This document shows, one piece after another, positions 1-8,360 of a stretch of DNA of 9,665 nucleotides. Both the position numbers and the translations under genes were made by a program. How positions within the stretch are numbered: the stretch's first letter is position 1; every line of letters begins with the position of its first letter. Below the pieces are notes generated by a model. That model made no database searches. It was not told the origin of the DNA and worked only from the letters and a program-made list of their open reading frames with translations. This stretch comes from Ruminococcaceae bacterium UBA1438 (GTDB lineage Bacteria > Bacillota > Clostridia > Oscillospirales > Acutalibacteraceae). Where the stretch lies: assembly GCA_002329285.1 (NCBI GenBank), contig DCTO01000036.1, positions 3,163 to 12,827 of the forward strand, written 5' to 3'.

Positions 1-2
1 TT

Positions 3-230
3 GCCGGCTTCGCAAGGGCGTGCGGCTTTGAAAGCGCAGAGACAATGGCGGACGAAATTGCCGCAATGAAAAAGCGCCTCGGAATGCGCACGAGACTTTG
101 CGAGCTTGGCTGCACAAGTGAAGAGCAACTTGAGGAATTAACCGAAAAAAGCATGAGCATGCTGATGGAAAGAAATCCGATTCCGCTTTCAAAGCAAAAT
201 ATCCTTGAAATGTATAGAGATTTATTATAA
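3..230 (+). CDS. Iron-containing alcohol dehydrogenase, C-terminal fragment (5' end outside window)
   Basis: The reading frame is open from the window edge and ends with TAA at 228-230, giving about 75 C-terminal residues. The pattern is that of the C-terminal helical domain of group III iron-dependent alcohol dehydrogenases: a helix ending MKKRLGMRTRLCELG, then SEEQLEELTEK, then the closing NPIPLSKQNILEMYRDLL, which resembles the family's usual 'NPxPLTxEDIxxLYxxxL' ending. The nucleotide-binding domain and the metal-ligand His/Asp residues lie upstream, so the substrate cannot be read here. Sixty-five bases separate it from tarI on the same strand. Phosphonoacetaldehyde reductase (PhpC-like) is one family member found near surface-polymer genes, so that role is possible but is only inference from context. 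The family call is fairly sure; the specific function is unknown. Confidence 0.75.
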   Translation, partial: AGFARACGFESAETMADEIAAMKKRLGMRTRLCELGCTSEEQLEELTEKSMSMLMERNPIPLSKQNILEMYRDLL

Positions 231-248
231 TATATAAATATATAAACT

Positions 249-290
249 GATTTGCCTTCCCCCAAGGGGAAGCCTAATAGGTTTGGAGGA
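249..290 (+). repeat. Intergenic hairpin leading into the tarI ribosome binding site (copy A)
   Basis: A perfect 7-bp stem is formed by CTTCCCC (256-262) and GGGGAAG (266-272) with a CAA loop. It follows the word ATTTGCC and is followed 12 bases later by GGAGGA (285-290), the tarI ribosome binding site. The block aligns with 3457-3500 before the DUF975 gene, which has the same order: ATTTGC, pyrimidine arm, AA-containing loop, purine arm, TTGGAGGA. There is no U-tract, so it is not a standard terminator. It may be a dispersed clostridial intergenic repeat or a 5' leader hairpin that tunes translation. Confidence 0.55.
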
Positions 291-295
291 TTTAT

Positions 296-1006
296 ATGGT
301 TTACGGAGTTGTTCTTGCCGGCGGAGTCGGCTCAAGAATGGGCGGCGAAAAGCCCAAACAATATCTTAATCTCAAGGGCAAGCCCATTATTATATATACA
401 ATTGAAAAAATGTTTACCTGCCCACAGTTTGAAAAGCTGATTGTGCTTTGCCCTGCACAATGGGTTGAGCACACGAGGAATCTGATTGAAAAGCATCTTA
501 CCCCCGCCGGGGACAGGATTGCCGTTATTGAGGGCGGCGCAACCAGAAATGAAACCATTATGAAAGCCATTGCCTTTATTGAGGCAGAGGGGAAACTTGA
601 TGAAAAAACCGTGATTGTTACCCACGATTCCGTGCGCCCGTTCGTTACCCACAGAATTATTGAGGAAAACATTGCCGCATGCAAGGAATTTGACGCCTGC
701 GACACGGTTATTCCCGCAACGGACACAATCGTTGAGGCTCAGAACGGCAGCTTTATCAGCGATATTCCGGACCGCAGCCGTATGTATCAGGGGCAGACTC
801 CGCAATCCTTTAAGGCGCTGAAGCTCAAGGAGCTTTATGCTTCCCTTTCGGATGAGGAAAAGGATATTTTAACCGACGCCTGCAAGATTTTTGTGCTTAA
901 GGGCGAGGAGGTTGCGCTGGTTGACGGCGAAACCTTTAATATCAAAATCACATATCCATATGATTTAAGAATTGCAAAATCGCTGTTGGAGGATGAAGAG
1001 GAATGA
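296..1006 (+). CDS. tarI: Ribitol-5-phosphate cytidylyltransferase TarI
   Basis: This 236-residue protein of the IspD/TarI family transfers CMP from CTP to D-ribitol 5-phosphate, giving CDP-ribitol for wall teichoic acid or related ribitol-phosphate polymers; it acts in the cytosol. Visible motifs are the nucleotide-binding loop LAGGVGSRMG with PKQ (residues 7-22), GGATR (80-84), THDSVRPF (109-116), the TDTIV segment (142-146), YQGQTPQSF (164-172), TDACKI (193-198) and NIKITYPYDL (215-224). THRII, MYQGQTPQSF and the PYDL ending resemble Staphylococcus TarI more than IspD. The ATG at 296 has GGAGGA five bases upstream. The stop overlaps the start of tarJ (ATGA, 1003-1006), which indicates translational coupling. 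IspD is the alternative, but the tarJ partner makes TarI much more likely. Confidence 0.9.
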   Translation: MVYGVVLAGGVGSRMGGEKPKQYLNLKGKPIIIYTIEKMFTCPQFEKLIVLCPAQWVEHTRNLIEKHLTPAGDRIAVIEGGATRNETIMKAIAFIEAEGKLDEKTVIVTHDSVRPFVTHRIIEENIAACKEFDACDTVIPATDTIVEAQNGSFISDIPDRSRMYQGQTPQSFKALKLKELYASLSDEEKDILTDACKIFVLKGEEVALVDGETFNIKITYPYDLRIAKSLLEDEEE

Positions 1007-2028
1007 TAAACACCGTTTATCGGCTTGCCCAGCCAAGGCGGTTTGAAATTGCATTTGAAGATATCAATCTTTTCGGCGGCAACGTTATCGTGCGCCCCAC
1101 TCATCTTTCAATCTGCAATGCGGATATGCGCTATTATCTCGGCACAAGGGATGCAAAGGTGCTTGCCGAAAAGCTGCCGCTTGCGCTGATTCACGAGGGC
1201 GCGGGCGAAGTTGTTTTTGACGGCAGCGGCAATTTCAAGCCCGGTGAAAGGGTTGTTATGGTGCCCAATAAGCCGGCGGAGCATGATGATTACATCGCTG
1301 AAAACTATTTGCGCTCCAGCAAATTCTGCGGCAGCACAATGGATGGCTTTCTGCAGGAATACGTTGAAATTGAGCCTTCGCGCCTGGTCCGCCTGCCAAA
1401 GGGCATTAATATGAACGTTGCGGCGTTCACGGAAATCGTTTCCGTTTCGATGCACGCAATAACAAGATTTGATTCTATCGCTCACCCACGGCGCGAAAGA
1501 ATCGGCGTCTGGGGCGACGGCAATCTGGGCTATATCACAGCCCTGCTGGCGAAAAAGAAATTCACAAATTCAAAAATAATCGTTTTCGGCACATCGGCGG
1601 AAAAGCTGGCGGATTTCACCTTTGCGGATGAAACGCATCTTGTGAGCAATATTCCGGAGGGCTGCCTGGTTGATCACGCCTTTGAATGCGTAGGCGGCGG
1701 AGGAAGCCCCGTTGCGATTGAGCAGATTATCGGCATTATTCAGCCGGAGGGCACGATTTCAATTCTGGGCGTTTCGGAATATCCGGTGCCCGTTAACACA
1801 AGAATGATTCTTGAAAAGGGCTTGAGGCTTTTCGGCTCATCCAGAAGCGGCGCAGAGGATTTCAGAAACACCATTGCGCTTTATGAAAAAAATCCGGAGC
1901 TTGTTAACTATCTTGGCAACATAATCGGCTCTGTTAACACTGTGCGCTCCGTTGCCGATATTAAGGCGGCTTTTGAAAAGGACGCGCATAAATCCTTTGG
2001 CAAAACGATTATGAAGATAGAGTTATAA
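1003..2028 (+). CDS. tarJ: Ribulose-5-phosphate reductase TarJ (ribitol-5-phosphate dehydrogenase)
   Basis: This 341-residue zinc-dependent medium-chain dehydrogenase reduces D-ribulose 5-phosphate to D-ribitol 5-phosphate with NADPH, supplying TarI. The sequence strongly resembles Staphylococcus TarJ: MINxVYxLAxPRxF at the N-terminus, RPxxxSIC (31-38), [12 protein letters not shown] (62-73), VVMVPN (84-89), [13 protein letters not shown] (168-180), DHAFECVGG (224-232), [13 protein letters not shown] (255-267), LEKGL (270-274) and GSSRSG (278-283). Likely catalytic zinc ligands by family analogy are C38, H64, E65 and E144. The Rossmann glycines are GDGNLG (171-176). The four-cysteine structural zinc lobe of classical alcohol dehydrogenases is absent, as in TarJ. 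It overlaps tarI by 4 bases; GGAGG at 988-992 inside tarI is its probable ribosome binding site. Confidence 0.93.
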   Translation: MINTVYRLAQPRRFEIAFEDINLFGGNVIVRPTHLSICNADMRYYLGTRDAKVLAEKLPLALIHEGAGEVVFDGSGNFKPGERVVMVPNKPAEHDDYIAENYLRSSKFCGSTMDGFLQEYVEIEPSRLVRLPKGINMNVAAFTEIVSVSMHAITRFDSIAHPRRERIGVWGDGNLGYITALLAKKKFTNSKIIVFGTSAEKLADFTFADETHLVSNIPEGCLVDHAFECVGGGGSPVAIEQIIGIIQPEGTISILGVSEYPVPVNTRMILEKGLRLFGSSRSGAEDFRNTIALYEKNPELVNYLGNIIGSVNTVRSVADIKAAFEKDAHKSFGKTIMKIEL

Positions 2029-2065
2029 AACCAATTTGCTAATATTATTTTTTGAGGTATATTTT

Positions 2066-3442
2066 ATGAAAAACACTGAAAAATCATTGGAGGCGCTTGT
2101 TGCGCTTTGCAAGGGCAGAGGCTTTGTTTATCCCGGCTCCGAAATTTACGGCGGCCTTGCCAACACATGGGATTACGGCCCGCTTGGCGTTGAGCTTAAA
2201 AACAACATCAAAAGCGCTTGGCGCAAAAAATTTATTCAGGAAAACAAGCTGAACGTAGGCCTTGATTCCGCAATCCTGATGAATCCGCAAACCTGGATTG
2301 CATCGGGGCATCTGGGCGGCTTTTCAGACCCGCTTATGGATTGCTGCGAATGCAAAACCCGCCACCGCGCCGATGATTTGATTGAGGCCTTTGACGGCAC
2401 CTCTGTTGCCGGCTGGAGCAATGAGGAAATGAGCGCTTATATTAAGGAGCACAACATCCCCTGCCCCAACTGCGGCGCAAATAATTTCACCGATATCCGC
2501 CAGTTTAACCTGATGTTCAAAACCTTCCAGGGCGTAACCGAGGACACGAAGGACGAAATTTACCTCCGCCCCGAAACCGCGCAGGGAATTTTTGTTAACT
2601 TTGCAAATATTCAGAGAACTACGAGAAAGAAGATTCCCTTCGGCGTTGCGCAGGTGGGCAAATCCTTCAGAAATGAAATCACCCCGGGCAAATTCATTTT
2701 CCGCGTGCGTGAATTTGAGCAGATGGAGCTTGAATTCTTCTGCAAGCCCGGCACGGATTTGGAATGGTTTGAATACTGGCGCGCCTTCTGCCGCGATTGG
2801 CTTTATTCTCTTAACATCAAGCCTGAAAATTTAAGGCTTCGCGATCATGATCCGGCAGAGCTTGCCTTCTATTCAAAGGCAACAACCGATTTTGAATATA
2901 TGTTCCCCTTCGGCTGGGGCGAGCTTTGGGGCATTGCAGACCGCACTGATTATGACCTCACCCAGCACATCAACACAAGCGGCAAAAACCTTGAATATTT
3001 TGACCAGGAAGCAAACGAGAAATACGTGCCTTACGTTATTGAGCCTTCTCTCGGCGTTGAGCGTTTGTTCCTTGCCCTGCTCACAGAGGCTTATGATGAG
3101 GAAATCATTGATGAGGCAAAGAACGATAAACGCGTTGTTATGCATTTCCATCCCGCAATTGCGCCGTTTAAGGCGGCTGTGCTTCCTCTTTCAAAAAAGC
3201 TTAATGATGCGGCAGGCAAGGTTTTTGAAAGCCTTTCAAAGAAATTCAGCGTTGATTATGACGATGCAGGCTCAATCGGCAAGCGTTATCGCAGGCAGGA
3301 TGAAATCGGAACTCCGTTCTGCATCACATATGATTTTGAATCCGCAGAGGATAACTGTGTAACCGTGCGTGACCGCGATACGATGGACCAGGTGCGCATC
3401 CCGATTGCAGAGCTTGAAAAATTCCTTGAGGATAAAATGTAA
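2066..3442 (+). CDS. glyQS: Glycine--tRNA ligase, homodimeric (alpha2) type
   Basis: This 458-residue class II synthetase charges tRNA-Gly in the cytosol. From the chosen ATG the N-terminal segment [14 protein letters not shown] (17-30) and WDYGPLG (35-41) are typical of the single-chain form. A Cys4 zinc-type pair is seen at C93/C96 and C133/C136. Further landmarks are [12 protein letters not shown] (168-179), class II motif 2 with FRNE (201-204) and [14 protein letters not shown] (212-225), and motif 3 [10 protein letters not shown] (326-335). The anticodon-binding domain covers about 358-458. An upstream in-frame ATG at 2036 would add ten hydrophobic residues not typical of the family; the ATG at 2066 has TTGAGGT seven bases upstream and is preferred. 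It lies 37 bases after tarJ, so it may be co-transcribed with the tar genes. No T-box leader fits in that gap. Confidence 0.95.
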   Translation: MKNTEKSLEALVALCKGRGFVYPGSEIYGGLANTWDYGPLGVELKNNIKSAWRKKFIQENKLNVGLDSAILMNPQTWIASGHLGGFSDPLMDCCECKTRHRADDLIEAFDGTSVAGWSNEEMSAYIKEHNIPCPNCGANNFTDIRQFNLMFKTFQGVTEDTKDEIYLRPETAQGIFVNFANIQRTTRKKIPFGVAQVGKSFRNEITPGKFIFRVREFEQMELEFFCKPGTDLEWFEYWRAFCRDWLYSLNIKPENLRLRDHDPAELAFYSKATTDFEYMFPFGWGELWGIADRTDYDLTQHINTSGKNLEYFDQEANEKYVPYVIEPSLGVERLFLALLTEAYDEEIIDEAKNDKRVVMHFHPAIAPFKAAVLPLSKKLNDAAGKVFESLSKKFSVDYDDAGSIGKRYRRQDEIGTPFCITYDFESAEDNCVTVRDRDTMDQVRIPIAELEKFLEDKM

Positions 3443-3456
3443 TTCTGATCTTAACG

Positions 3457-3500
3457 CCAATTTGCTTTTCCCCAATGAGGGAAGGCAAAACATTGGAGGA
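3457..3500 (+). repeat. Intergenic hairpin leading into the DUF975 gene's ribosome binding site (copy B)
   Basis: The left arm TTTGCTTTTCCC (3461-3472) pairs with GGGAAGGCAAA (3479-3489), giving about 11 pairs with one bulged T and one G-U pair. The ribosome binding site GGAGGA follows at 3495-3500, eight bases before the ATG at 3508. The layout matches copy A at 249-290. The first ten bases, CCAATTTGCT (3457-3466), also occur exactly at 2031-2040 just after tarJ, where the rest of the element is missing. There is no U-tract after the stem, so read-through from glyQS is expected. Confidence 0.55.
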
Positions 3501-3507
3501 TTTTATT

Positions 3508-4851
3508 ATGCCACTTAACAGAAGCTTGATCAAAACCCAGGCAAAGCAGCTTATCAAGGGCAAAACCTGGAATTTGTTTTTGGTTATTTTCGTTGTTGGA
3601 ATTTGCATTTCCTTTATTTCAACGGCTTGTAACTTTGCGCTCAACGCTTACGCCGTGACGCACGGAATAACCCCCTTTGATTACAGCAATTATTCTGATT
3701 TCGAGGATTTCTTTGATGATTTTGATCCCGAAATGAGCGATGATTACGGTTACGGCGAGGACTACGGAGACACGGAAAACGGCGCTGATTTCCGCAATTT
3801 CACGGGAAAGCTTTCCCCCGTTGCGGCAACCGCGGTGAATTCAAGTGATATTGAAACCTATCAAAGGCTTTCCTCTCTGCTGGGCAGAATTTCCCGCATT
3901 TCCGCAATTTTTCTTGCCCCGCTGGGAGTTACGCTGAGCATATATTTTGTTTGGTTTATCCGCGGAAATGAATACACCACCGAAGCGGGCATTAAAATTA
4001 TTTTCAGAGAAACCTTTAAAAACGGATATCTGAAAAAGCTTGGCGTTTCATTCTTAAGGGAGCTGCTTGCCGGGCTGTTGATGATGCTTTTTATCGTGCC
4101 CGGAATTGTTTTCTGTTACAGCTCCTATTTCGCTTATGAGCTGATGTGCGATTATCCTGAGCTCGGCGCCTGGGAGGCAATCAAATTAAGCAAAAAGATG
4201 ATTCGCGGCCACCGCGGAGAGCTTTTTGCCCTTGATTTAAGCTTTATAGGCTGGTATTTCCTTTGCATTTTCATTTTGCCGGCAATCTATGCTTTGCCGT
4301 ATATTACAACAACGAAAGCGCTTTATTATGAGAATTTCCGCCTTCGCGCGCTGCAGATAGGCGAGCTTTCGGAGGATGATTTCCTATCCGATGCGCAGAG
4401 GGTTGCAAAATACGCAAGCGGCGCGGGCTTTGGCTCAAATCCGTTTGGAGAGCCGCCGCAGCCGAACAGCGGATATTACCCGCCGGTTGCTCAGAATATG
4501 CCACCGCAGGGCGGTTATTATCAGCAGCCTGTTTATCCACCGGTGCAGCAAATGCCGCCGCAGGGCGCTTATTATCAACAACCGACTCCGCCGCCATATG
4601 CTCCGCCTGTGCAGCCGCCATATGCACCCACTGCTCCGCAGCAGCCAACCTTTACGGTTTCAGAGCCGCAGGAGCCAAGATTTGCAGAGGTTATCGTTCC
4701 GCAGGAAAACTTTGTTGAGCCATCAGAGCCGGCGGAGGGCGTTGATCCTTTTGCTGAAGGAGCTGAACCCGCAGAGAGCATCGACCCGTTTGAAAAGCCG
4801 AGCGAGCCGCCGAAACCGCTTTCCGATGACGGAAAAGAAATAGACCTTTAA
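3508..4851 (+). CDS. DUF975 family membrane protein with acidic loop and Pro/Gln/Tyr-rich tail
   Basis: This 447-residue integral membrane protein has no established biochemical function. Likely membrane segments are at about 20-46, 126-143, 171-200 and 233-262. The core VPGIVFCYSSYFAYELMCD (187-205), NxxELxAxEAI-like YPELGAWEAIKLSKKMIRGH (206-225) and ELFALDLSFIGWYFL (228-242) match the DUF975 signature (PF06161). Residues 49-95, between the first two membrane segments, are rich in Asp, Glu and Tyr. After the last segment comes a long tail: Pro/Gln/Tyr-rich from about 305 to 372 with two MPPQGxYYQQP repeats (321-331 and 339-349), then an acidic Pro/Glu stretch with two DPF motifs (403-405, 417-419). 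The start at 3508 is chosen because GGAGGA (3495-3500) precedes it; an earlier ATG at 3475 lies inside the leader hairpin. Family call sure, role unknown. Confidence 0.82.
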   Translation: MPLNRSLIKTQAKQLIKGKTWNLFLVIFVVGICISFISTACNFALNAYAVTHGITPFDYSNYSDFEDFFDDFDPEMSDDYGYGEDYGDTENGADFRNFTGKLSPVAATAVNSSDIETYQRLSSLLGRISRISAIFLAPLGVTLSIYFVWFIRGNEYTTEAGIKIIFRETFKNGYLKKLGVSFLRELLAGLLMMLFIVPGIVFCYSSYFAYELMCDYPELGAWEAIKLSKKMIRGHRGELFALDLSFIGWYFLCIFILPAIYALPYITTTKALYYENFRLRALQIGELSEDDFLSDAQRVAKYASGAGFGSNPFGEPPQPNSGYYPPVAQNMPPQGGYYQQPVYPPVQQMPPQGAYYQQPTPPPYAPPVQPPYAPTAPQQPTFTVSEPQEPRFAEVIVPQENFVEPSEPAEGVDPFAEGAEPAESIDPFEKPSEPPKPLSDDGKEIDL

Positions 4852-4853
4852 TT

Positions 4854-4897
4854 CACAAGAAATGCAGCCCAGGGATTCCCGAGGCTGCTTTTTTGTG
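4854..4897 (+). terminator. Rho-independent terminator after the DUF975 gene
   Basis: GCAGCC (4864-4869) pairs with GGCTGC (4883-4888), and GGG/CCC forms an inner stem. The stem is followed at once by six T residues (4889-4894). Outer CACAA (4854-4858) can pair with TTGTG (4893-4897). It begins three bases after the DUF975 stop codon and ends the plus-strand unit. Confidence 0.85.
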
Positions 4898-4916
4898 ATT
4901 ATCATTTTAAAAAGCA

Positions 4917-4952
4917 ACAAAAAAGAGCAGGCAAAGCCTGCTCTTAATTTTT
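4917..4952 (-). terminator. Terminator of tuf, probably bidirectional
   Basis: A perfect 10-bp stem is formed by AAGAGCAGGC (4923-4932) and GCCTGCTCTT (4936-4945) with a 3-base loop. Read on the minus strand the stem runs into six T residues and then GTTGC, 20 bases beyond the tuf stop codon. Read on the plus strand it is followed by AATTTTT, so it may also back up the terminator at 4854-4897. Confidence 0.85.
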
Positions 4953-4964
4953 GGTAATTATAAA

Positions 4965-6161
4965 TTACTCGTTAATAGCTGTTACAACGCCTGAACCAAC
5001 AGTTCTGCCGCCCTCACGGATAGCGAAACGAAGGCCTTCCTCAATAGCGATAGGAGTGATGAGCTCAACGTTCATCTCAACATTATCGCCGGGCATGCAC
5101 ATCTCTGTGCCTTCAGGAAGAGTGATAACGCCGGTAACGTCTGTGGTTCTGAAATAGAACTGAGGACGATAGTTATTGAAGAAAGGAGTGTGACGACCGC
5201 CTTCATCCTTGCTCAATACGTAAACCTGACCTGAGAACTTTGTGTGCGGGTGGATTGAACCCGGCTTTGCAAGAACCTGGCCACGCTCGATGTCAGATCT
5301 CTGAACACCACGAAGGAGACAACCGATGTTGTCACCAGCCTCAGCATAATCAAGAATCTTGCGGAACATTTCGATACCTGTGCAAACAGTCTTATCGATT
5401 TCGTCCTTAAGACCAACGATTTCAACTTCCTCACCCATCTTGAGCTGACCACGCTCAACACGGCCTGTAGCAACAGTACCACGACCTGTGATTGTGAATA
5501 CATCCTCAACAGGCATAAGGAAAGGAAGGTCTGCCTTACGGTCAGGAGTCGGGATATAGCTGTCAACAGCATCCATAAGCTCCTGAATGCAAGCGCATGC
5601 AGGATCATCATTTGAGGTAGCCTCAAGAGCCTTGAGAGCTGAGCCCTTGATGATAGGAGTATCATCGCCCGGGAATTCATACTCATCAAGAGTTTCGCGG
5701 ATTTCCATTTCAACAAGCTCAAGAAGCTCTTCATCATCAACCTGATCGCACTTGTTCATGAATACAACGATGTAAGGAACGCCAACCTGACGAGCAAGAA
5801 GAAGGTGCTCTTTGGTCTGAGCCATAGGACCATCTGTTGCAGCGATAACAAGGATTGCGCCATCCATCTGAGCAGCACCGGTGATCATGTTCTTGATATA
5901 GTCAGCATGTCCGGGGCAGTCAACGTGTGCATAGTGACGAGAATCTGTTTCATACTCAACGTGAGCTGTGTTAATTGTGATACCACGCTCTCTCTCTTCA
6001 GGAGCCTTATCGATATCTGCATAATCTTCAAACTTTGCATAGCCCTTGTTAGCAAGATACTTTGTGATAGCAGCTGTAAGAGTTGTCTTACCGTGGTCAA
6101 CGTGACCGATCGTGCCGATATTTACATGTGGCTTGGATCGGTTAAAATGTTCTTTTGCCAT
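4965..6161 (-). CDS. tuf: Elongation factor Tu
   Basis: This 398-residue GTPase delivers aminoacyl-tRNA to the ribosomal A site. The G motifs are intact: GHVDHGKT (19-26), [14 protein letters not shown] (59-72), DCPGH (81-85), NKCD (136-139) and SAL (174-176). Domains II and III are complete, with [15 protein letters not shown] (225-239), [24 protein letters not shown] (about 321-344) and the closing [12 protein letters not shown]. These features are clostridial. A short Cys-containing segment (about 180-191, with two Cys at 189 and 191) makes the loop after the SAL motif about three residues longer than in Bacillus. The ribosome binding site AAGGAGG (complement of 6171-6177) lies nine bases before the ATG. 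It lies 99 bases downstream of fusA with its own likely promoter. In Clostridia tuf commonly follows fusA; in Bacteroidota it is usually elsewhere. Confidence 0.98.
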   Translation of the reverse strand: MAKEHFNRSKPHVNIGTIGHVDHGKTTLTAAITKYLANKGYAKFEDYADIDKAPEERERGITINTAHVEYETDSRHYAHVDCPGHADYIKNMITGAAQMDGAILVIAATDGPMAQTKEHLLLARQVGVPYIVVFMNKCDQVDDEELLELVEMEIRETLDEYEFPGDDTPIIKGSALKALEATSNDDPACACIQELMDAVDSYIPTPDRKADLPFLMPVEDVFTITGRGTVATGRVERGQLKMGEEVEIVGLKDEIDKTVCTGIEMFRKILDYAEAGDNIGCLLRGVQRSDIERGQVLAKPGSIHPHTKFSGQVYVLSKDEGGRHTPFFNNYRPQFYFRTTDVTGVITLPEGTEMCMPGDNVEMNVELITPIAIEEGLRFAIREGGRTVGSGVVTAINE

Positions 6162-6205
6162 TGGATTTTTCCTCCTTAAAATTACAATCTTATAGATTTA
6201 TTGTT

Positions 6206-6234
6206 ATTTTAACAAAGCCTTGATGAAATATCAA
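6206..6234 (-). promoter_or_regulatory. Sigma70-type promoter in the fusA-tuf gap
   Basis: On the minus strand, TTGATA (complement of 6229-6234) and TAAAAT (complement of 6206-6211) are separated by exactly 17 bases. The predicted start is near 6199, giving a leader of about 38 bases before tuf. The -35 hexamer sits inside a perfect interrupted palindrome, CTTGAT-N5-ATCAAG, at 6219-6235. This would allow tuf to be made in excess over fusA. Prediction only. Confidence 0.7.
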
Positions 6235-6260
6235 GTGTTTTTGTTAATTTTAATAATTAA

Positions 6261-8360
6261 TTAGTCTTTTTTAGCCCTTTCGGAGATAATTCCCTCTGAA
6301 ATGGACTTCGGAACCTGCTCATAACCATCGGGCTCCATAGTGTACTGGCCTCTGCCCTGAGTTTTTGAACGAAGGTCATTAACATAACCGAACATCTCTG
6401 AAAGCGGAACGCGCGCATTAATCTGCTTTGCGCCTGCTCTGTCCTCCATGCCCTGGATCTGGCCGCGGCGAGAGTTAAGATCGCCGATAACATCGCCCAT
6501 ATAATCCTCGGGAACGATAACGATAACCTTCATCATAGGCTCAAGAATTGCGGGATTAGCCTTCTTGGCAGCATCCTTGAATGCCATTGAGCCTGCAATC
6601 TTGAATGCCATTTCAGATGAGTCAACCTCATGATAAGAGCCATCATAAAGCTCAACCTTAAGATCAACCATCGGATAGCCTGCAAGAATACCGCTCTTCA
6701 TAGCGCCCTGAATACCTGCATCAACGGCGGGGATATATTCCTTCGGAATAGCACCGCCGACAACGGAGTTAATGAATTCATAACCCTTGCCGATGCCGTT
6801 TTCATCAAGGTTCGGAGCCATCTTAATCTTAACATGGCCATACTGACCCGAACCGCCTGACTGGCGCTTATACTTGGTGTCAGACATGGATTCTGACTGA
6901 ATTGTTTCCTTATATGCAACCTGCGGTGCGCCGACATTGGCCTCAACCTTAAATTCACGGAGCATACGGTCAACAATAATTTCAAGATGGAGCTCGCCCA
7001 TACCTGCAATAATGGTTTGGCCGGTTTCCTCATCGGTGTAAGCCTTAAAGGTTGGGTCCTCCTCAGCAAGCTTTGAAAGAGCAATGCCCATCTTTTCCTG
7101 GCCTGCCTTTGTTTTCGGCTCAATAGCAACACGAATAACAGGATCCGGGAAATTCATTGATTCAAGAATAATTGGGTGATTTTCATCGCAGAGAGTGTCA
7201 CCTGTGGTGGTGTTTTTGAGGCCGACTGCAGCAGCGATATCGCCTGCATAAACGGTTTCAATATCCTCTCTGTGGTTTGCATGCATCTGCAGAATGCGTC
7301 CTATTCTTTCTCTGTGGCCCTTAACTGAATTGAAAACGGCTGTGCCGGAATTCAGTGTGCCGGAATAAACGCGGAAATAGCATATTTTACCAACATAGGG
7401 GTCTGTTGCAATCTTGAATGCAAGAGCGGAAAAAGGCTCATCATCAGAAGAATGACGGAATTCCTCCTCTTCAGTATCCGGGTTAACGCCCTTAATTGAT
7501 TCAACATCGGTTGGAGCCGGCATAAAATCAATAATAGCATCAAGCAGCGGCTGAACGCCCTTGTTTCTGTAAGCTGTGCCGCAGCAGATCGGAACCATCT
7601 GGCAATCACAGGTTGCCTTTCTGATGGTCTTTTTGATTTCATCGATGGTGAGCTCCTCGCCCTCGAAATACTTTTCCATCAGAGCCTCGTCCTGCTCTGC
7701 GATAGCCTCAATCAGCTCATCGTGATATTTCTGAGCAAGCTCCTGCATATCGGCAGGAATTTCCTCACGGCGAACGTCATTGCCGAGATCGTCATAATAA
7801 ATCTCAGCATCCATATTAATAAGATCAATAATGCCCTTGAAGGTGCTTTCTGCCCCAATCGGAAGCTGAATCGGCACTGCATTGCACTTAAACCTGTCCT
7901 TAACCATATTAAGAACGTTATAAAAATCTGCGCCCATGATATCCATCTTATTAACGAATATCATTCTGGGAACATTATAATCATCAGCCTGGCGCCAAAC
8001 GGTTTCAGACTGGGGCTCAACACCGCCCTTTGCGCAAAGCACGGTTACAGAGCCATCAAGAACACGCAGAGAACGCTGAACCTCAACGGTGAAATCAACG
8101 TGCCCCGGGGTATCAATGATATTAATTCTATGGTCTTTCCAGAAGCAGGTTGTTGCAGCAGATGTGATTGTGATGCCCCTTTCCTTTTCCTGGGCCATCC
8201 AGTCCATAGTTGCAGCACCATCATGAGTTTCACCGATTTTGTGGTTAATGCCGGTGTAATAAAGAATACGCTCTGTTGTGGTGGTTTTACCCGCATCGAT
8301 ATGAGCCATGATACCAATGTTACGAGTGAATTGTAATGCTTCTTTTGAACCCTTAGCCAT
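6261..8360 (-). CDS. fusA: Elongation factor G
   Basis: This 699-residue translational GTPase drives translocation and, with RRF, ribosome recycling. G motifs: AHIDAGKT (19-26), RGITITSA (61-68), DTPGH (83-87), NKMD (137-140). Domain IV contains the [11 protein letters not shown] stretch, and the C-terminal domain includes [16 protein letters not shown], typical of EF-G. From about residue 70 onwards (for example [26 protein letters not shown]) the protein is Clostridia-like. The first residues, including LQFTRNIGI, and codons TTA and CAA at positions 9-10 look more like Bacteroidota, so the 5' end may belong to the foreign segment. The ribosome binding site is weak, GAAGGT (complement of 8368-8373), in an A-rich context, unlike the strong sites of the other Clostridia genes here. 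It starts 21 bases after rpsG. Functional call is certain; integrity of the 5' end is not. Confidence 0.97.
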   Translation of the reverse strand: MAKGSKEALQFTRNIGIMAHIDAGKTTTTERILYYTGINHKIGETHDGAATMDWMAQEKERGITITSAATTCFWKDHRINIIDTPGHVDFTVEVQRSLRVLDGSVTVLCAKGGVEPQSETVWRQADDYNVPRMIFVNKMDIMGADFYNVLNMVKDRFKCNAVPIQLPIGAESTFKGIIDLINMDAEIYYDDLGNDVRREEIPADMQELAQKYHDELIEAIAEQDEALMEKYFEGEELTIDEIKKTIRKATCDCQMVPICCGTAYRNKGVQPLLDAIIDFMPAPTDVESIKGVNPDTEEEEFRHSSDDEPFSALAFKIATDPYVGKICYFRVYSGTLNSGTAVFNSVKGHRERIGRILQMHANHREDIETVYAGDIAAAVGLKNTTTGDTLCDENHPIILESMNFPDPVIRVAIEPKTKAGQEKMGIALSKLAEEDPTFKAYTDEETGQTIIAGMGELHLEIIVDRMLREFKVEANVGAPQVAYKETIQSESMSDTKYKRQSGGSGQYGHVKIKMAPNLDENGIGKGYEFINSVVGGAIPKEYIPAVDAGIQGAMKSGILAGYPMVDLKVELYDGSYHEVDSSEMAFKIAGSMAFKDAAKKANPAILEPMMKVIVIVPEDYMGDVIGDLNSRRGQIQGMEDRAGAKQINARVPLSEMFGYVNDLRSKTQGRGQYTMEPDGYEQVPKSISEGIISERAKKD

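Noticed and set aside
301..805. Two antisense open frames opposite tarI
   Set aside because: They contain no recognisable domain and are explained by codon bias of the real gene on the plus strand.
296..1006. IspD (isoprenoid MEP cytidylyltransferase) as the identity of the 296-1006 gene
   Set aside because: The overlap with tarJ and the THRII, MYQGQTPQSF and PYDL patterns fit TarI better, though the families are close.
2036..2065. Earlier in-frame ATG for glyQS at 2036
   Set aside because: It would add ten hydrophobic residues not typical of the family and has no ribosome binding site; the ATG at 2066 has TTGAGGT at good spacing.
3461..3489. Terminator of glyQS
   Set aside because: The stem is sound but no U-tract follows; the next bases lead into the ribosome binding site of the DUF975 gene.
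3475..3507. Earlier in-frame ATG for the DUF975 gene at 3475
   Set aside because: It lies inside the leader hairpin and lacks a ribosome binding site, whereas GGAGGA at 3495-3500 points to the ATG at 3508.
4304..4843. Open frames on both strands overlapping the DUF975 tail
   Set aside because: They are low-complexity by-products of the CCG/CAG-rich repeat-coding DNA and have no start signal.
7722..8336. A 204-codon plus-strand open frame opposite fusA
   Set aside because: fusA is a complete, highly conserved gene in this interval; the opposite frame shows no family resemblance and no ribosome binding site.
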